From NCBI RefSeq assembly GCF_001280005.1, contig NZ_LGDW01000002.1, positions 1-64,000 of the forward strand: a stretch of 64,000 bases of DNA. The letters are read 5' to 3'. How positions within the stretch are numbered: position 1 is the stretch's first letter; each line of letters begins with the position of its first letter. The position numbers and the translations under genes are program-made. Below are positions 34,320 through 43,160 of the stretch, in pieces. A model generated the notes under the pieces. The model was not told where the DNA came from. It worked only from the letters and a program-made list of their open reading frames with translations, and ran no database searches. Source of the DNA: Streptomyces sp. NRRL WC-3618. Lineage in GTDB: Bacteria > Actinomycetota > Actinomycetes > Streptomycetales > Streptomycetaceae.

Positions 34320-35714
34320 GTGCCTTCAGAACAGGTGTTCCGGAAGTTCCCGGACAGTTTCACGTGGGGCGTGTCGACGGCGTCGTACCAGATAGAGGGC
34401 GCGGTCCACGAGGACGGTCGCGGACCGTCGATATGGGACGTCTTCTCCCACACCCCGGGTGCCACCGCCCGGGGCGACCATGGCGACGTTGCCTGCGATC
34501 ACTACCACCGGTTCCGCGAGGACGTCGCACTCGTGCGCGATCTCGGGGCGGGAAGCTACCGGTTCTCGGTGGCGTGGCCCAGGATCCAGCCGGAGGGCCA
34601 CGGCCCGGCGAACCAGAAAGGGCTGGACTTCTACCGCCGCCTGACCGACGAACTCCTCGACGCGGGCGTGGAACCGTGGCTGACGCTCTACCACTGGGAC
34701 CTCCCACAGCAACTGGAGGAGCGCGGCGGCTGGCGCACCCGGGACACCGCCGAACGGTTCGCCGACTACGCCGCGCTGGTGCACGACGCGCTGAGCGACC
34801 GGGTCACCTGGTGGTCGACCCTCAACGAGCCCTACTGCACGGCGTTCCTCGGCATGGCCACAGGTGAGCATGCCCCCGGCACCCGCGAGGGGCACGGCGC
34901 GCTCGCCGCCGCGCACCATCTGATGGTCGGCCACGGTCTTGCCGTACAGGCGATGCGGGCGCAGCGGCGCGGTGCGGAGAAGTTCGGCGTCACGCTCAAC
35001 CTGACCGAGGTCCGGCCCGCTTCCGCGGATCCGGCCGACCGGGCCGCGGCCGAGCGCCTCGACCTGATGCACAACCGGGTGTTCACCGATCCGATCCTGG
35101 CCGGCACCTTTCCGTCGCTGGAACGCGAAGTGTGGTCGGACATCACCGACTTCGCCTTCCGCCGACCTGACGACCTCGCCCTCATCCGGCAGCCGCTGGA
35201 CTTCCTCGGCATGAACGTCTACTGCCCCACCTACGCCAAGTTCGCGCCCACCGCGGACCCGGACCCGAGGTTCCGTACGGCGGCCGACATCGACGTCGTG
35301 TCCGCGCCGCCCGCGGACCTCCCACGTACCGCGATGGGCTGGCCGGTCGACGCGACCGTACTCACCCAACTGCTGCGCGGCCTGAACAAGGACTACCGCG
35401 GCCTGCCGCCGGTCTACATCACCGAGAACGGCGCCGCCTTCCGCGACGTACCCGACGCGACGGGCCACGTACCGGACCCCGAACGCATCGCGTACATCGA
35501 CAGCCACCTCGGGGCGGTCCAGGACGCCCTGGCCGAAGGCATCGACGTACGGGGTTACTTCTGCTGGTCCCTCCTGGACAACTTCGAATGGGCTTACGGC
35601 TACGCCAAGCGCTTCGGCCTCATCTACGTCGACTACGACGACGACCTGCGTCGCGTACCGAAGTCCAGCTACCACTGGTACCGGGATCTCATTCGGGCAC
35701 AGGGCGAAAGCTGA
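34320..35714 (+). CDS. GH1 beta-glucosidase
   Basis: A 464-aa glycoside hydrolase family 1 enzyme with the acid/base glutamate in WWSTLNEPYCT and the nucleophile in YITENGAAF; the N-terminal FTWGVSTASYQIEGA signature is also present. It has no signal peptide, so it should act inside the cell. GTG at 34320 has agaaggg upstream; an alternative GTG at 34293 would overlap the previous stop (GTGA) and add nine residues. Lying directly after the Gfo/Idh fusion and opposite a glucosyltransferase-containing operon, it could trim a glucosylated precursor, recycle product, or belong to general beta-glucoside use. Confidence 0.9.
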   Translation: MPSEQVFRKFPDSFTWGVSTASYQIEGAVHEDGRGPSIWDVFSHTPGATARGDHGDVACDHYHRFREDVALVRDLGAGSYRFSVAWPRIQPEGHGPANQKGLDFYRRLTDELLDAGVEPWLTLYHWDLPQQLEERGGWRTRDTAERFADYAALVHDALSDRVTWWSTLNEPYCTAFLGMATGEHAPGTREGHGALAAAHHLMVGHGLAVQAMRAQRRGAEKFGVTLNLTEVRPASADPADRAAAERLDLMHNRVFTDPILAGTFPSLEREVWSDITDFAFRRPDDLALIRQPLDFLGMNVYCPTYAKFAPTADPDPRFRTAADIDVVSAPPADLPRTAMGWPVDATVLTQLLRGLNKDYRGLPPVYITENGAAFRDVPDATGHVPDPERIAYIDSHLGAVQDALAEGIDVRGYFCWSLLDNFEWAYGYAKRFGLIYVDYDDDLRRVPKSSYHWYRDLIRAQGES

Positions 35715-35970
35715 GAGTCTGTGCGTGGCGGCGAAACGAGTGGACACGAATGAAGACCGTGTCCTACGTGGTGAGGTGAGTGAGGCGGACGAGTCGTTCA
35801 TAGCAGCACAGGGCGGCTACCAGTCCGAGAAGGGCGAGGTAGTTGCGGGGAAGAAGTGGCCCAGCACACCGCCCCGCTCTGCCGCCGACCGCGACCACCC
35901 AGACCTTCACCGTGAAGACAACGAAGTCACCGGCGATCCCGAATGCCGCTCCCCGGCCGGCCCGGCCGGT

Positions 35971-36627
35971 TCACCACGACGGTCTGCGGCCGTGCGCGTA
36001 GACGAACACCCCCCGGGGGTGGTCCTCGAAGTGCAGGTGCGGGCCGGTGACGTGGCCGGTACTGCCGACCTTGCCGAGCGTGTCGCCCGCCCTGACCTCG
36101 CGGCCGACGACGACACCGCGCTGCGACAGGTGGCAGTAGACGTAGACCCGGCCGTTGTCGGCGTGGAGACCGATCCACTGCCCGTACGCGCCCCCGTTGC
36201 CGTTGGACCACTGGATCGTGCCGTCGCGGACGGCGACGACCTTGACCCCCTCCCGCGCGGCGTAGTCGTCACCGGTGTGGTAGCCGGCGATGTACCGAGG
36301 GTTCTCGATGCCGTAGCGGTAGGTGATGATGTGCCCGGGCACCGGGGAGGGCACCCCGTTCGACGAGCCCTCGCCGCCTACCACGAAGCCGAAGCGGGCG
36401 CCGAGTTCCTGGAGCGATTCCAATCCCGGAAGGCCGTCCGCCCTGGCGCCGGAGAAGCCGAGCTGCCGCTGCCACTTGGCGTAGGCGTCCTGGGTGTGGC
36501 GGCCGAAGGTGCCCGGGCCCGAACTGAAATCGAGCCCCACCGCCTGTGCCAGGGCGTTTTGGACCACCAGCACGCTGTCGTTGTGCGCGCCGGGACGCAG
36601 TTGGGACAGAAGTACGACCTTGGACAT
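35971..36627 (-). CDS. M23 peptidase with peptidoglycan-binding domain, no signal peptide
   Basis: A 218-aa protein: residues ~10-70 are a peptidoglycan-binding-1-like helical domain (VLVVQNALAQAVGLDFSSG, TFGRHTQDAYAKWQRQLGF) and residues ~95-215 are an M23 endopeptidase with YHTGDDYAA and GPHLHFED metal motifs. No signal peptide or membrane segment is visible, which is typical of phage endolysins or lysins released by another route. ATG at 36627 has gaaggg nine bases upstream; the ATG at 36636 abuts that site. It lies 31 bp after the lysin gene at 36659-37999 and shares its binding-domain type. Confidence 0.82.
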   Translation of the reverse strand: MSKVVLLSQLRPGAHNDSVLVVQNALAQAVGLDFSSGPGTFGRHTQDAYAKWQRQLGFSGARADGLPGLESLQELGARFGFVVGGEGSSNGVPSPVPGHIITYRYGIENPRYIAGYHTGDDYAAREGVKVVAVRDGTIQWSNGNGGAYGQWIGLHADNGRVYVYCHLSQRGVVVGREVRAGDTLGKVGSTGHVTGPHLHFEDHPRGVFVYAHGRRPSW

Positions 36628-36658
36628 GACCGGCATCCCTTCGGGTAGGGGCTCGTGA

Positions 36659-37999
36659 TCAGTACCCGCAGGGCCCGCGGTGGGGGTCGAACTGGCAGAC
36701 CCGGCCGGCGAGGTTGGATCCGTCGCGGTACACGCCGTAGCGGCCCATGACGTAGTTCATGGCGGCACAGACGTTGGCGACGCCGTCGTAGATCCCGTTC
36801 GACGTGCCGGGCTGGTGGTACTCGGCGAAGGTACCCGGGACGACCTGCATGAGGCCCCGGGAGCAGCCGCGCGGGTGGCCGTCGCTCCGGAGGGGACCGA
36901 CGGCGTTGCTGTCCCAGGTGTTGACCGCGTTGAAGAGGTACGACGACTCGCGCCGGGCGGCGACGAGGATGCCCGGCAGCCAGTGGGTCTGCGGCACCCC
37001 GAGGATGCCGCAGGCCTCCTTGGCGGCGGCCGTGGCGCTTCCGTCCTTCACGTGGCCGAAGGTCACCTGGGCGAGCGGGATGGCGGAGTGCCCGACAGCG
37101 GTGGGCGGGTGCGCAGCGGGGGCGGCGTCGGGGGCGGGGCCTCCGTCGGAGCCGGGGGTCGGCTGCCGGCCGTCGAAGAAACTCAGCCCGAGGACGGTGA
37201 ACCCCTGCCGACGGCCCAACTCGGTGAGCGAGAACCGGCCGAACACCCCGTCCGCGTCGGCGCCGATCAGTCCGAGTTTGCGCTGGAAGGCAGCCACCGC
37301 GCCCTTCGTACGTGGCCCGAACGTCCCTGGCGCGGCGGCGTAGTCGAGCCCGACCTCCTTCGCCAGCGCGGCCTGGACGGTCCGCACCGCGATGTTCCTC
37401 GCCCCGTACACGACGTCTGAGGCCGCCACCGAGAGCTCGACGGCCGGCAGTACCGTGCCGGGCCAGAGCCACGACGCGGAGGCCGTCCCGCCCCGGGGGT
37501 CGTTCGGGTCGGCCGTGGGCGGACAGCCGTCCTCGAACCGGGGCGCGAAGTAGCCGACGACTCCCGGACTGCTGCGCTCAGTGCGGTGCGAGTAGACGCC
37601 GTAGCCCTGGCCGTCGTCCACGGCTCCCTCGGGGATGGTGTTCCCGCCCTTGGTGCGTACGTGCGTGTCATCGAAGCCGACCACCAGCTCGGTGTGCTTG
37701 CCCCCGTGCAGGTTTACCCACGCACCCACCGACGGGTACAGGGACCACTGGCCGCGGGCGCGCGCCCAGTTGCTGAAAGTGGTGACGTTGACGACCTTGG
37801 GCACGAGGTGCTCCAGAGCCGCATCGGCGTACATGTCCCAGTCGAACATGACGCACCACGCCTGGCCGTCCGCGCCGAACTGCTTACCGAAGGGGGTCCG
37901 GTTGTTGTATCCCTTGCCGGGCGCATTCGTCTCGTAAACGCCCTCGGGAACACCCTGGATGTGATCAACCAGCTTTCGCCACTGGGGTATTGCCATCAT
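36659..37999 (-). CDS. Multidomain lysin (CHAP-like, PG-binding, SLT transglycosylase)
   Basis: A 446-aa protein with three parts. Residues ~1-170 look like a CHAP/NlpC-type amidase (AWCVMFDWDMYADAA with the cysteine, and HTELVVGFDD with the histidine). Residues ~195-265 are a peptidoglycan-binding domain (TFGPRTKGAVAAFQRKLG). Residues ~310-446 are an SLT-type lytic transglycosylase (GILVAARRESSYLFNAVN with the catalytic E, GLMQVVPGTFAEYH). The organisation is that of bacteriophage lysins, again with no signal peptide. No holin, tail or capsid gene is adjacent. The ATG start follows ggaaggcggga. A proline-alanine linker separates the binding and SLT parts. Confidence 0.8.
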   Translation of the reverse strand: MMAIPQWRKLVDHIQGVPEGVYETNAPGKGYNNRTPFGKQFGADGQAWCVMFDWDMYADAALEHLVPKVVNVTTFSNWARARGQWSLYPSVGAWVNLHGGKHTELVVGFDDTHVRTKGGNTIPEGAVDDGQGYGVYSHRTERSSPGVVGYFAPRFEDGCPPTADPNDPRGGTASASWLWPGTVLPAVELSVAASDVVYGARNIAVRTVQAALAKEVGLDYAAAPGTFGPRTKGAVAAFQRKLGLIGADADGVFGRFSLTELGRRQGFTVLGLSFFDGRQPTPGSDGGPAPDAAPAAHPPTAVGHSAIPLAQVTFGHVKDGSATAAAKEACGILGVPQTHWLPGILVAARRESSYLFNAVNTWDSNAVGPLRSDGHPRGCSRGLMQVVPGTFAEYHQPGTSNGIYDGVANVCAAMNYVMGRYGVYRDGSNLAGRVCQFDPHRGPCGY

Positions 38000-38713
38000 C
38001 GTCCCGCCTTCCGAAAACGGCAGCCGAATAGGCGCTGTTCACCGGTTCCGAGGGTTGCGAGAGGCTTGGGCGCTGATACGGCCCACCTTCCACAACCAGC
38101 GAATCAGGCGCGGCCCGTGATCGCCACTCGGGCCCGCCGACGCGGCTGAGCCTGCCCCGAGCCCTGAGCCGGCCCTGCGGCCGCCTGCCGTGGAGCATCC
38201 CGGCGGCGCGACGGGCGGCCCGCAACCTCGACGCCGTGCGCCGCCACGTCGCGCACCCGGGACACTGCCCGCAGTGAGTCGTGCCAACGCAGGAGCCTCA
38301 CACGGTGTGTCGACGAGGAGGTCGAAGGCGAGGCCGCTGGAGCCCTCGCCTCCGACCGTCAGAAAAGTCAGCATTGGGCGGCTACCAGGTGTGCGCCACG
38401 TCCACCACCAGCCGACCGGGCAGCACCATGACCCGGAACGGCAACTCGCCATGAGTTGTTGTGGTCGGTACGGATTCACTGTGAGAGTTCCGCTCGTCGA
38501 ACCGCCACAAAAAAGGCCTCTGAGCACCTGCTTATGGCTCTTTGCGAGCGGTTTGAGTACTTAATTATGATTAAGTGCGATTAGGTCTGGTGAGTGTGGT
38601 GTCGGTGAACGATGATCACGACGGCTGAGAGCGATGCGTACAAGAGGAGCGGCGACCGTCTCTCGCGCCTGTGATCGATGTCGGTCGACCGGTATTCGGT
38701 ATGAGGACGGGCT
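38000..38713. other. Intergenic region, possible gene debris
   Basis: No frame in this 714-bp gap has a ribosome site and a family match. On the minus strand short segments look gene-like (GELPFRVMVLPGRLVVDVAH followed by a stop near 38390, and VRLLRWHDSLRAVSRVRDVA around 38230-38300) but lie in different frames, as expected for a decayed gene. The last ~130 bases before the SpoIIE gene are AT-rich and likely hold its promoter. Confidence 0.4.
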
Positions 38714-39955
38714 ATGACACGAAACGAGCGGCGAGCCGACCGGGGGACGGTGGACCGGTCGGAGGGTTTCGGCGAGCGGCTCCTGGGCGTGCTGCTGGAC
38801 CGGGCGCATGAGATGCCGCCCCAGCTGATTGCGCCGCTGGTCGCGGAAGAAGTGGCCAGGATCGGCGGCCGCGAGGTCTCGATCCTGCTGCAGGACTACG
38901 CACAGGAGCTGCTCGTGCCGCTGCCCGGCAGGAGACTGCTGGTCGGTGACGCCGAGCCGGTCGATGATTCCCCGGCCGGCGCAGCCTTCCTGTACGTGAC
39001 CCCCCTTGAGGTCAGTCAGCCTGACGGCGTGCGGATGTACCTGCCGTTGCTGGACGGCAGCGATGAGGTGGGAGTGATGGCCCTCACCCTGGACACGGTC
39101 GATGACGACGACCGGCGGCTGCTGCGCAGGCTCGCCGGTCTGGTTGCCGACATGCTGGTGACCAAGCATGCCTACACCGACCGGTTTTTCCAGGCCCGTC
39201 GTCAGGAACCGATGAGTGTGGCCGCGGAGATGCAGTGGTCCCTGCTGCCGCCGCTGACGATGTCCGTGCCACAGGTCGCCCTCGCCGGGATCCTGGAGCC
39301 TGCCTACAGCATCGCCGGCGACAGCTTCGACTACGCCCTGAATGACAACATGCTGCACGTGGCCGTGTTCGATGCGATGGGCCACGGCCTGGATGCCGCC
39401 ACCATGGCGACGGTCGCGGTCGGCGCCTACCGGCACACCCGGCGCGCCGGGGTCGGCCTGTCCGAGAAGTACGTGTACATGGATCAGGCCATCGCCGAAC
39501 AGTTCGGCCCCGACCACTTCGTCACCGCCCAGATGATGGACCTGGACATCACAACCGGCCAGCTGCGGTGGGTCAACGCGGGCCACCCCCCGCCGTTGCT
39601 GATCCGCGACCGTCAGGTCCTGCGGCGTCTGGACAGCCCGCCCACCCTGCCGGTCGGCTTCGGCGGGGAGCGCCCGCAGATCAGCGCATACACACTCCAG
39701 CGCGGCGACCGGCTGCTGTTCTACACCGACGGTGTGATCGAGGAACGCGACGCGGAAGGAGAACCGTTCGGCGAGGAACGGCTCATCCGTTGTGTCAACC
39801 TCGCAGATCACTCCGAAGTGGGAGTGCGGGCCGAGGCGCGTCGGCTCTCCCGCACCCTGAGGCGGCAGCGGGGCGGGCGCACCAGCGACGATGCGACCAT
39901 CCTCATGGTCGAGTGGCGTGGCGGCACCGCGGACCACATGGCCGCTCTGGAGTAG
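38714..39955 (+). CDS. SpoIIE-type PP2C serine phosphatase (RsbU-like)
   Basis: A 413-aa protein phosphatase likely acting on an anti-anti-sigma factor. The first ~150 residues are a GAF-like sensor region. The PPM/SpoIIE catalytic domain then shows the expected metal-binding blocks: AGDSFDYAL, VFDAMGHGLDAA, WVNAGHPPPLL, FYTDGVIEERD and SDDATILMVE. There is no kinase domain or membrane segment. Output would be partner-switching control of a sigma factor. The ATG has gagga upstream. It appears to be transcribed alone. Confidence 0.92.
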   Translation: MTRNERRADRGTVDRSEGFGERLLGVLLDRAHEMPPQLIAPLVAEEVARIGGREVSILLQDYAQELLVPLPGRRLLVGDAEPVDDSPAGAAFLYVTPLEVSQPDGVRMYLPLLDGSDEVGVMALTLDTVDDDDRRLLRRLAGLVADMLVTKHAYTDRFFQARRQEPMSVAAEMQWSLLPPLTMSVPQVALAGILEPAYSIAGDSFDYALNDNMLHVAVFDAMGHGLDAATMATVAVGAYRHTRRAGVGLSEKYVYMDQAIAEQFGPDHFVTAQMMDLDITTGQLRWVNAGHPPPLLIRDRQVLRRLDSPPTLPVGFGGERPQISAYTLQRGDRLLFYTDGVIEERDAEGEPFGEERLIRCVNLADHSEVGVRAEARRLSRTLRRQRGGRTSDDATILMVEWRGGTADHMAALE

Positions 39956-39989
39956 ACGGATGGCGACGGCCCGGCACCGACGACCAGGT

Positions 39990-40140
39990 CGTGATCAGCA
40001 CTTGCTTCCAGCGGTTGCGCTCGTGATCTCGCATCCGTCCACTGCCTTCGTTGCAGATGCCGACCTTCGCGGCACCCAACCCGATGTGGACCATCAAGTA
40101 CAGGACGGCGGGCGGACCCGGCTTGAAGCCAGGTGGCGTT
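39990..40140 (-). pseudogene. Short remnant, possibly T5orf172/GIY-YIG-like
   Basis: One minus-strand frame reads PAVLYLMVHIGLGAAKVGIC and then GRMRDHERNRWKQV, a pattern reminiscent of T5orf172-type DNA-binding/GIY-YIG domains (Y-L ... K-V/I-G-I ... L/M-R-D-H ... W). There is no credible start and the sequence after WKQV dissolves. The frame merges upstream with the decayed ZIP transporter. The match is from memory and weak. Confidence 0.3.
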
Positions 40141-40254
40141 GTACCAGTCGCCGTGCTCGCGGCGGCGGTAGTGGGCGCGCCGTCCCGGCCGGTGGCCGAG
40201 ACTGCTGGGATCAAGCGATTCCTGAGGGTGTTCGCGCGAGGCCGCGGCTGCTCT

Positions 40255-40699
40255 GAAGAACGCCGCCGCCACCGTCGCCAGGCTGACCGTGCCGCCGTCC
40301 AGCAGCCTGACGCCGATGACCGCGGACTCCGGCACACCGTCGAGCAGCGCGCCGAGTGCGAGCGCGGTCCCGGATCCCCCTGCTCGGCCTCCGAGGGCTG
40401 TGCCTGTGCCCGTTGGTGACCGGAGCGTTTGCGGTGACGCCCTCCACGCCGGGCCGGCCAGACGTTGCCCCCGGTGTAGGCGAGGGCGCCGATGAGGGTA
40501 CCGGCGACCGCGGCGCGAGCCCTGCCTGCTCGTACGCCTCCCCGACCAGTTCGAAGGACACCGCTGAGATCAGCACGCCGGCCCCGAAGGCCATCACGGT
40601 CGCGATCACCTTCTGCGGCACCCGTAGCCCGTACCCCAGCGCGGCACCGAGCAGCAGCGCCGAGCCCGCCACAGCCCCCATGTCCAGCCTGTACACCAT
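40255..40699 (-). pseudogene. ZIP-family metal transporter remnant
   Basis: Three consecutive pieces of a ZIP metal-ion transporter lie in three different frames. The first is MVYRLDMGAVAGSALLLGAA and following, through AFGAGVLISAVSFELVGEAY. The next is VAGTLIGALAYTGGNVWPAR plus the histidine/arginine-rich loop, and the last is PESAVIGVRLLDGGTVSLAT. At least two frameshifts separate them and the C-terminal half is missing, so the gene is dead. The original start at 40699 is recognisable. Confidence 0.7.
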
Positions 40700-41040
40700 C
40701 AGCCATGCCGACCCGCGTACCCGCCACGGCTGAGGATCAGCCGGTGCTGTCGGGCGGCGGCGTCGCATGCGGTGACCGTCGACCGGTATTCGGGGACCGA
40801 GATCGTCTGCATCGTCGTTGGCCAAAGGGGTACGCGCACCTGGCACCACCCCCGCCCGAGGAATCGAGAGCACCCTGAGCGAGCGCGACCCGGAAGCCTG
40901 TGCGGCTGCTGCTCCGCGCGCCGCGCGAGCGGAGGCGGGCGAGAGTGGGAGAAGTCCCGAATAACCGGACACCCGTCCCGACACCGCCGAACGGGCGACG
41001 ACCTTTCACCGGCGCCCCTACCCGAAGGAGAACAACCCTG

Positions 41041-41385
41041 ATGGCCACCGTGTCTCTCACCGGAGCGTCCAAGGAGGACTCCGCCACCATCTTCGAGGTG
41101 CTGCGCACGGCATTTCCCACCGACCGTCCCGCCGGGGACGTGCTCCAGGGACAGCCGGGCGACCGCTCCGCCGTGTGGACGGCGGAGTTCGAGCCGACCC
41201 AGGAGTGGATCCCGACCGGGCCCACCCCGCTGGAGGGCCCGGTCGCCGCGACGATCCAGGGCGGCTATCTGGCCGTGGACCGACTCCGCGAGGCGCTGAG
41301 CGCCGCGTTCGACGTGCAGGAGCGGGGCACCGCGTCGGGAGACCAGGAGAAGGAGATCGACCTGCGCCTCGGGACGAAGAGGTGA
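41041..41385 (+). CDS. Hypothetical protein
   Basis: A 114-aa soluble protein of unknown function, beginning MATVSLTGASKEDSATIFEV. It has no signal peptide or membrane segment, a proline/glycine-rich centre and an acidic-to-basic C-terminus. A gaaggag site precedes the ATG. It is followed at 60 bp by an F420-dependent oxidoreductase and a HAD phosphatase on the same strand, so the three may be co-transcribed. An in-frame extension to 40900 shows no coding character. Confidence 0.6.
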   Translation: MATVSLTGASKEDSATIFEVLRTAFPTDRPAGDVLQGQPGDRSAVWTAEFEPTQEWIPTGPTPLEGPVAATIQGGYLAVDRLREALSAAFDVQERGTASGDQEKEIDLRLGTKR

Positions 41386-41445
41386 CGAGCCGGGAAACCG
41401 CGGGAAACCGAAAGCGCGGAGTCGACCCACTAGGAGAAGAGCGGC

Positions 41446-42411
41446 ATGGTGCAGATCGGGTACACGATGATGACCGAGCAGGCCGGCCCGCGCGAGCTCG
41501 TCGGCCATGTGGTCGGCGCCGAACGCGCCGGTTTCGACTTCTCGGTCACGTCCGACCACTACTTCCCCTGGCTGACGTCCCAGGGACACGCCCCCTATGC
41601 GTGGAGCGTGCTCGGTGCCGCCGCGCAGGCCACCGAACGCATTCCCCTGATGACATACGTGACGTGCCCGACGACCCGCTACCACCCGGCGGTCGTCGCC
41701 CAGAAGGCCGCCACCGTGCAACTCCTCTCGCAGGGGCGGTTCCGCCTGGGACTCGGCTCCGGTGAGAACCTCAACGAGCATGTGGTGGGCGGCGGTTGGC
41801 CGGCCCCGCATGTCCGGCTGGAAAGGCTGGAAGAGGCGGTGGAGATCATCCGCTCGCTCTTCGCCGGGGAGAACGTCAACCACCATGGTGACCATTTCGA
41901 CGTCGAGAACGCCACTTTGTGGGATCTGCCCGACGCGCCCCCGCCGATCGGTGTCGCCGTCTCGGGTGACCGCTCGTGTGAACTCGCCGGCCGTCTCGCC
42001 GACCTGGTGATCGCCACCGAACCCGAGCCGGACCTGATCTCCGCGTTCGACCGCCACGGCGGCGCGGGAAAGCCCAAAGTCGGCCAGCTGCCGATCTGTT
42101 ACGACACCGACCGTGACGCGGCGATCGCCCGCGCCCATGAGCAGTTCCGCTGGTTCGGCGGCGGCTGGCCGGTCAACTCCGAACTGCCCGGACCTGCCGC
42201 GTTCGAGGGTGCCACCCAGTTCGTACGGCCTGAGGACGTGGCCCGGTCCATTCCCTGCGGGGACGACGTGGACGCCGTCGTCGAGGCGGTACGCCCCTAT
42301 GTCGAGGCGGGGTTCACCGAGGTCGCCCTGGTCCAGATCGGCGGCGACCACCAGGAACCGTACATGGAGTGGGCCGAGCGGAAGTTGCTGCCGGCCCTGC
42401 GTGACCTGTGA
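41446..42411 (+). CDS. F420-dependent LLM-class oxidoreductase (TIGR03557-like)
   Basis: A 321-aa luciferase-like monooxygenase-fold enzyme of the F420-dependent glucose-6-phosphate-dehydrogenase-related group. Family features are the start VQIGYTMMTEQAGPRELVGH, the residue block SVTSDHYFPWL (the histidine expected in F420 enzymes), GRFRLGLGSGENLNEHVVG for phosphate binding, and a C-terminal VQIGGDHQEPYMEWAERKLL. It should transfer hydride between reduced F420 and a small organic substrate, which is not known. The ATG has taggag upstream. The downstream HAD gene starts 19 bp after it. Confidence 0.88.
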   Translation: MVQIGYTMMTEQAGPRELVGHVVGAERAGFDFSVTSDHYFPWLTSQGHAPYAWSVLGAAAQATERIPLMTYVTCPTTRYHPAVVAQKAATVQLLSQGRFRLGLGSGENLNEHVVGGGWPAPHVRLERLEEAVEIIRSLFAGENVNHHGDHFDVENATLWDLPDAPPPIGVAVSGDRSCELAGRLADLVIATEPEPDLISAFDRHGGAGKPKVGQLPICYDTDRDAAIARAHEQFRWFGGGWPVNSELPGPAAFEGATQFVRPEDVARSIPCGDDVDAVVEAVRPYVEAGFTEVALVQIGGDHQEPYMEWAERKLLPALRDL

Positions 42412-42430
42412 GAGGGCGAGGGCACCCGGG

Positions 42431-43102
42431 ATGACCACGAAACGCGCCGCGATCTTCGACGTCGACGGGACGCTGGTCGACACCAATCACCTCCACGTCG
42501 TCACCTGGTGGGAGGCGTTCCGCCAGGCGGGCCACCGGGTCCCGATGCGGCAGATCCACCGTGCCGTGGGCCTCAGCGGCGGCGACCTTTTGGCCCACCT
42601 GCTCGGCGACGACCGCGCCCCGGAGGAGGACGAACAGCTCGCCGCGGCCCACCACGCCCTCTACGCGACGTACTTCGAGCGGCTGCCCGCGCTGGACGCG
42701 GCGGGCGACCTGTTGCGCGCACTGGCCGAGCGGGGCTGGGGAATCGTCCTGGCGACATCGGCGGGCGGAGCGGAACTCGCCGCGCTGCGACGGGCCATCG
42801 GCGCGGACGACGTCATTCTCGGAGCGGCCGGCGCGGACGACGTGGCCGAGGGCAAACCCGCCCCCGACCCCGTCCGGCTGGCCAGGGAACTGGCCGGGGT
42901 GCCGAGTGAACGGGCCGTGTTCGTCGGAGACACCGTCTGGGACATGAAGTCCGCCGCACAGGACGGGGTGGCTCCCGTGGCGGTGCTGTCCGGCGGGATC
43001 CCGCGTGCCGACCTGGAGGCGGCCGGCGCCCACGCGGTGTACCGGGGTCCCGCCGATCTCCTCGGACACTTGGACTCGAGTGTCTTTGCCGGCCTGGAGT
43101 GA
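42431..43102 (+). CDS. HAD-superfamily phosphatase (beta-phosphoglucomutase/Gph-like)
   Basis: A 223-aa HAD hydrolase with motif I IFDVDGTLVDTNHLHVVTWW, motif II VLATSAGGAELA, lysine motif EGKPAPDPV and motif IV FVGDTVWDMKSA. The helical cap between motifs I and II is of the C1 type found in phosphoglycolate phosphatases and beta-phosphoglucomutases. Substrate unknown. It sits directly after the LLM oxidoreductase and probably shares its transcript. Confidence 0.88.
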   Translation: MTTKRAAIFDVDGTLVDTNHLHVVTWWEAFRQAGHRVPMRQIHRAVGLSGGDLLAHLLGDDRAPEEDEQLAAAHHALYATYFERLPALDAAGDLLRALAERGWGIVLATSAGGAELAALRRAIGADDVILGAAGADDVAEGKPAPDPVRLARELAGVPSERAVFVGDTVWDMKSAAQDGVAPVAVLSGGIPRADLEAAGAHAVYRGPADLLGHLDSSVFAGLE

Positions 43103-43160
43103 CCTGGCCCCGGGGCCGTACGCGATCAGCCCGTGATGAGGACCGAGCCGTCCGGCCTCG

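Noticed and set aside
35764..35910. Short minus-strand frame after the M23 lysin with a possible membrane helix (NYLALLGLVAALCCYERLVR), considered as a holin
   Set aside because: No ribosome site, only one weak helix, and the frame opens immediately after the lysin stop without its own start; probably chance or a remnant.
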